7,767 nt of DNA from Candidatus Aenigmatarchaeota archaeon (GTDB lineage: Archaea > Aenigmatarchaeota > Aenigmatarchaeia > QMZP01 > QMZT01): positions 1 through 7,767 of the forward strand of contig DAOWAL010000058.1 in NCBI GenBank assembly GCA_030634615.1. Direction: 5' to 3'. Below are positions 4,318-7,767 of this stretch, one piece after another. The position numbers and the translations under genes are program-made. The notes under the pieces are model-generated. The model was not told the DNA's origin. It worked only from the letters and a program-made list of their open reading frames with translations, and made no database searches. The first letter of the stretch is position 1. The number at the start of each line of letters is the position of its first letter.

Positions 4318-7300
4318 ATGGGGGGCAAGGTGGCTGTATTTTTTCCAGCTTTGGTTCTATTCTTCTTAGCCCTGACCCCTCTCCATGCCGCAGCAACAGA
4401 ATACAATTGTAGCAGCTGTTCTGACTGCTCAACCAAGATACAGGCCGCCAGCCCTGGTGACATCGTAAATCTTAACACGAGCATCAATTCTTCAAGTTGC
4501 ATACAGTTTAGTTCTGCCTCCAGTGTGACATTTGATTGCAATAATTTCAATATTACTGGTGCTGGTAGTGGTGGTACAGGGATTTACATTCGGGATAGAT
4601 ACAACATAATAAGAAATTGTTACTTGAGTTTATTCGAACGAGGAATATATCTCAGTTACAGTCAGTTCTCACCTGATGGTTACAATCTTATCACCAACAA
4701 CACACTCTTTAATAATACTAATGGCATTTACATTTTGAGTATGTCAGCTTACGATACTTTCACCAATAATAAATTTTATAACAACACATATGCTATTTAT
4801 ATTTGGTTAAGTAACCAAGGATATGGAGAAAACTATTTCTATAATAATATTTTCAGTAACAATACTTACCATTTTGAAAATAATTATTATGATATTCACA
4901 ACTACTTCAACACGACTCTCAACTGCTCGGCTGGTCCCAACATAATAGGAGGCGATTGTATAGGAGGGAACTACTGGACTTCTCCTTCGGGAAATTTTTC
5001 TGATACTTGTACGGATTTATTCGCTCCTTATGGTATTTGTGATGATATTCATAGCATGGGCTCTTTTTGGCAAGATGGGTTCGATTATCTCCCTCTCGTG
5101 CAACGATACACATATCCTTGTGATAGTTGTTCCGACTGTTCAACAAAGATACAGGCTGCCAGTCCTGGTGATGCCTTTTATCTGAACACAACCATAACGA
5201 ACCATTCAGGCAATTGTATTGAATTCGGCGGAGCTGACGGTGTTACATTTAGATGCGATGTTCCATTAATAGAAGGTGACGGTGATAGTGACGGTTACGG
5301 TATATTCCTCAGCGATTCTTCTGTTAACAACACAATAATGGGGTGCTCAAACATCAGCCTTTTTTCGATAGGAGTTTTTGTTAACCAATCGGACAATAAC
5401 ACAATAATCAATGTGACTGCTAACGAGAATATTGGGTACGGTATGAAAATAGAAGCTAACAATATTACAATAATGGACTGTAACACCACGAACAATGACC
5501 ATCCAACATTGGACAGCGCTTACGGTATATACATGATTGGCAATTACAACAAGATAGATAATACGTATTCTGAAGGCAATGACGGAACCGATGCGGTTAG
5601 CCCCACCTCTTACGGAATATGGTTCAGCGGGAATTATTCCGAGATTGTGGATATTGTAACAAAGAACAATGAACCCGCCGGAGGCACTTCTTCCCTCGGT
5701 TATGGAATATACTTAGAGCATTCTAACAATAATACGATAGCCGATATAGTATCTTTGAACAGCAGCTACGCTCATCTCTACCTCAATTATTCTGACAACA
5801 ATACAATCTACAGCATAACAGCCAACTACAGTGGTGAAAATGGTGTGGGTGTTTATTCGTATTCATCAGACTGGAACAACTTTACTGACATAACATCCAG
5901 TTACCATGGGAACATCGGTTTGGGAGCGGGATTTTATTTCGATGGGTGTTCAAACAACATCATAAATTACCTTATATCCACTGACAATAGCGGTTATGGT
6001 ATTCAATTTGCGAATTCACATAATAATACTATAGTGAATTCTACATTAAGCTCAAACTCGAAAGAAGCCATAATGCTTCTGTCATGTTCAGATAATAACA
6101 TCTCTAGCACAACAATGAGTGATAATTTGTTCGGTATAACTTTTTACTCGCAGAATTCGAACAACATAATTTCCAATTCGAACATAAAAAACAGCACGTC
6201 CTATGGAATTTACTTCTATGAAAACGGAACAGGCGTTTCTTCGAACAATTTTATATACAACAACCTTTTCAATAACACGATAAACGTTTACTCTAACAAC
6301 GAAAGCGCATTCAACTATTTCAACACGACACTCGACTACTTCAACAGCCAAAGCGCAATAAATGGTTCCTGCCTCGGAGGAAACTTCTGGACAGGCCCTA
6401 ATGGTAACTTTTCGGATAATTGTACTGATACAGCTAGTGACGGCATATGCGATTCTGATTACACTTTGCAAACAAACATAACCGATTATCTTCCCCTCAC
6501 TATACAGCGAAATTATATATGCAATTCGTGTTCCAGGTGCTCCTCGATGGTACAATGGGCATCGTCTTACGGTGGTCTTGTGAACCTCAACGCGACAATA
6601 ACCAATCAATCCGGAACTTGCATTTCGTCAACTTACGCTAACAACGTTATATTCGATTGCAATGGTTTTGTTATATCAGGGGATTCGGTCGGGTATGATT
6701 ACGGTTTTTATTTCGATAATTACTATGATAGACATAATTTGACAATCAGGAACTGTCCCAATATAAGCTATTTTTATTCAGGGATTTCTATTGGTCTTCG
6801 TCTTATAGATTATATCAATATTTCCAATGTTTCTCTTTATAACAATTCTCATGGTATTTACATTGATTGTAAGTCTCAGTTGTATTCCCCGTTATTCGTT
6901 GAAAATATCCACGCATCCAATAATGGGCTTTCTGGTTTTAGAACTTCACAATGTTCGGGCATGCGTATAACTGATTCGGTCTTCGATAACAACGAAAAGG
7001 GCATGGAATTCGGTTACATTAACGATAATTCAACCATCTCCAATATCACTGTAACTAACAATTCCGATACTGGCATTTATTTAAGATGCGCAGACAACAA
7101 CACGTTTACTGATTCAAGAATTTTGAATAATACCTATGGTGTCAAATTTGTTAGCTGCGGAGCGTATTCTGATATAAACACTTTCTATAATAACATCTTT
7201 AACAACACCATTAATGTTCTCGATTATTACAATTCAAACCATACCAATTACTTCAACACGACCCTGAACTGCTCAGCTGGCTCTAACATTATAGGCGGCG

Positions 7301-7767
7301 ATTGTGTAGGAGGAAACTTCTGGACCGATTCAGATGGCAACTTCTCAGATACGTGCTCTGATGATAATTCACCTTATGGCATCTGTGACAGCTCGTATAC
7401 TCCTCAAACCAACAACACTGATTATCTGCCTTTGATGCAAGAATATGTGACCTCTTGCCAAGACTGTTCTGACTGTTCAACCAAGATACAAGCGGCTAGT
7501 CCGGGTGACATAGTATATCTTAACACTTCGATAACCGGTCAATCGGGTAGCTGCATAGAATTCAGCGATGCTGATGGAGTGATTTTCGACTGTAATGGAC
7601 TCGTTATCAATGGTGATAACTCGGGTTTTGATTACGGTATAGATACTTCCAGCAATTCCGACAACAACACGATTGCCGGTGATGACAACGATGTGGAGGA
7701 TTCGGATGATAACACAGTGGCCGGTACTGACAACGAGTTGGATCTGAGTGATGACAACCAGGTGGCC
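4318..7767 (+). CDS. Secreted NosD-like parallel beta-helix surface protein, 3' end outside the window
   Basis: The frame is open for 1150 codons to the window edge, so length and C-terminal anchor are unknown. Residues 1-24 are a signal peptide (K4, hydrophobic VAVFFPALVLFFLAL, then PLHA with AA following). The mature part is extremely rich in Asn, Ser, Thr, Tyr and Gly, with recurrent NNT-I and YGIY/GIYI turns typical of PbH1/NosD right-handed beta-helices, and many N-x-S/T sites suited to archaeal N-glycosylation. It is built of units. Five-Cys heads start at residues 31, 268, 735 and 1047. NosD-type tails (GGNYWT...DYLPL) end near 260, 727 and 1039. The fourth unit passes into an acidic 15-residue repeat from 1114. 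No catalytic site is evident. Such proteins serve as cell-surface, adhesion or S-layer-associated components; the exact role is unknown. The leaderless ATG is preferred to the GTG at 4330. Confidence 0.9.
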   Translation, partial: MGGKVAVFFPALVLFFLALTPLHAAATEYNCSSCSDCSTKIQAASPGDIVNLNTSINSSSCIQFSSASSVTFDCNNFNITGAGSGGTGIYIRDRYNIIRNCYLSLFERGIYLSYSQFSPDGYNLITNNTLFNNTNGIYILSMSAYDTFTNNKFYNNTYAIYIWLSNQGYGENYFYNNIFSNNTYHFENNYYDIHNYFNTTLNCSAGPNIIGGDCIGGNYWTSPSGNFSDTCTDLFAPYGICDDIHSMGSFWQDGFDYLPLVQRYTYPCDSCSDCSTKIQAASPGDAFYLNTTITNHSGNCIEFGGADGVTFRCDVPLIEGDGDSDGYGIFLSDSSVNNTIMGCSNISLFSIGVFVNQSDNNTIINVTANENIGYGMKIEANNITIMDCNTTNNDHPTLDSAYGIYMIGNYNKIDNTYSEGNDGTDAVSPTSYGIWFSGNYSEIVDIVTKNNEPAGGTSSLGYGIYLEHSNNNTIADIVSLNSSYAHLYLNYSDNNTIYSITANYSGENGVGVYSYSSDWNNFTDITSSYHGNIGLGAGFYFDGCSNNIINYLISTDNSGYGIQFANSHNNTIVNSTLSSNSKEAIMLLSCSDNNISSTTMSDNLFGITFYSQNSNNIISNSNIKNSTSYGIYFYENGTGVSSNNFIYNNLFNNTINVYSNNESAFNYFNTTLDYFNSQSAINGSCLGGNFWTGPNGNFSDNCTDTASDGICDSDYTLQTNITDYLPLTIQRNYICNSCSRCSSMVQWASSYGGLVNLNATITNQSGTCISSTYANNVIFDCNGFVISGDSVGYDYGFYFDNYYDRHNLTIRNCPNISYFYSGISIGLRLIDYINISNVSLYNNSHGIYIDCKSQLYSPLFVENIHASNNGLSGFRTSQCSGMRITDSVFDNNEKGMEFGYINDNSTISNITVTNNSDTGIYLRCADNNTFTDSRILNNTYGVKFVSCGAYSDINTFYNNIFNNTINVLDYYNSNHTNYFNTTLNCSAGSNIIGGDCVGGNFWTDSDGNFSDTCSDDNSPYGICDSSYTPQTNNTDYLPLMQEYVTSCQDCSDCSTKIQAASPGDIVYLNTSITGQSGSCIEFSDADGVIFDCNGLVINGDNSGFDYGIDTSSNSDNNTIAGDDNDVEDSDDNTVAGTDNELDLSDDNQVA
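4408..4539 (+). repeat. Five-Cys head module, copy 1
   Basis: Residues 31-74 hold cysteines at 31, 34, 37, 61 and 74 around CSDCSTKIQAASPGD and VTFDCN. It directly follows the signal peptide region. The DNA is nearly the same as in copy 4. Confidence 0.85.
4900..5097 (+). repeat. NosD-type tail module, copy 1
   Basis: Residues 195-260 run NYFNTTLNCSAG, IIGGDCIGGNYWT, GNFSDTC, PYGICDD and DYLPL. They close the first unit and are very similar in DNA to copy 3. Confidence 0.85.
5119..5256 (+). repeat. Five-Cys head module, copy 2
   Basis: Residues 268-313 keep the pattern with cysteines at 268, 271, 274, 300 and 313. The last motif is VTFRC instead of VTFDC. It opens the longest unit, which runs to residue 727. 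Confidence 0.85.
6313..6498 (+). repeat. NosD-type tail module, copy 2 (diverged)
   Basis: Residues 666-727 keep NYFNTTL, CLGGNFWT, GNFSDNC, DGICD and DYLPL. The NCSAG...GGDC part is replaced by a second DYFN and a shorter linker. Confidence 0.8.
6520..6660 (+). repeat. Five-Cys head module, copy 3 (diverged)
   Basis: Residues 735-781 keep all five cysteines (735, 738, 741, 768, 781). SDC becomes SRC and the KIQAASPGD motif becomes MVQWASSYGG, so the cysteine frame is conserved while the intervening motif has drifted. Confidence 0.8.
7246..7434 (+). repeat. NosD-type tail module, copy 3
   Basis: Residues 977-1039 again run NYFNTTLNCSAG, IIGGDCVGGNFWT, GNFSDTC, YGICD and DYLPL, closing the third unit. 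They are closer to copy 1 than to copy 2. Confidence 0.85.
7456..7593 (+). repeat. Five-Cys head module, copy 4
   Basis: Residues 1047-1092 have cysteines at 1047, 1050, 1053, 1079 and 1092, with CSDCSTKIQAASPGDIV and VIFDCN almost as in copy 1. The unit it opens is not finished inside the window. Confidence 0.85.
7657..7767 (+). repeat. Acidic 15-residue tandem repeat running off the window
   Basis: From residue 1114 the protein reads SDNNTIAGDDNDVED, then SDDNTVAGTDNELDL, then SDDNQVA at the edge. The period is 45 bases, and I count about 30 of 45 bases shared between the first two units. Thirteen of these 37 residues are Asp or Glu, far more than in the rest of the protein. Confidence 0.75.

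Noticed and set aside
4330..4332. GTG at 4330 as the surface-protein start, using the G run as a ribosome-binding site
   Set aside because: The TATA box spacing fits the ATG at 4318, and starting at 4330 removes the only lysine of the signal peptide's n-region.
6088..6609. 173-codon open frame on the minus strand
   Set aside because: It lies wholly inside the beta-helix gene, antisense to Asn/Ser-rich codons, and its product is a low-complexity Val/Ile/Arg/Tyr/Cys mixture without motifs. The plus frame has a signal peptide and family motifs.
4408..7767. CRISPR array as an explanation for the repeats
   Set aside because: Repeats are in-frame, diverged protein modules of 130-200 bases inside one open frame, not short identical direct repeats with even spacers.

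Overview
The window reads as archaeal chromosome, AT-rich and gene-dense. Four things support this: a tRNA intron framed by a bulge-helix-bulge splice motif, TATA-type promoters about 25 bases ahead of start codons (leaderless transcription), a three-gene block matching the archaeal ArvA/ArvB/ArvC (OapA/OapB/OapC) set, and a secreted NosD-like beta-helix protein of the kind common in euryarchaeal and DPANN genomes. I cannot fix the lineage; a DPANN or deep euryarchaeal organism is my best inference.

Layout. Bases 2-127 hold the last 41 codons of an unrecognised plus-strand gene. It converges on a minus-strand group: tRNA-Thr(CGT), an archaeal winged-helix regulator, and a seven-pass membrane protein whose 3' end overlaps the regulator's start by 38 bases. 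Bases 1227-1545 carry no convincing gene, but hold two strong hairpins and a T7 run on the plus strand, possibly a small RNA. A tightly packed plus-strand run follows: tRNA-Pro(TGG) interrupted by a 54-base T-loop intron, a HIT-family nucleotide hydrolase with an unusual Pro/Glu-rich tail, and tRNA-Gly(TCC).

The centre (2463-4255) is a four-gene operon: an Era-like small GTPase (ArvA), a DUF2073 protein (ArvB), a zinc-ribbon protein (ArvC) and a four-helix membrane protein that overlaps arvC by one base. In Haloferax the ArvA GTPase is reported to drive extracellular vesicle formation, so this is a candidate membrane-remodelling module. The coupled membrane protein is a plausible but untested partner.

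From 4318 to the end of the window one reading frame stays open for 1150 codons and continues beyond the edge. It encodes an exported, Asn/Ser/Thr-rich beta-helix surface protein built from repeated units. Each unit opens with a conserved five-cysteine head, and the three completed units close with a NosD-type tail. The last visible stretch changes to an acidic 15-residue repeat. The most notable items are the T-loop intron with its clean splice motif, the ArvABC-plus-membrane-protein operon, the head/tail surface protein and the hairpin pair at 1352-1464.
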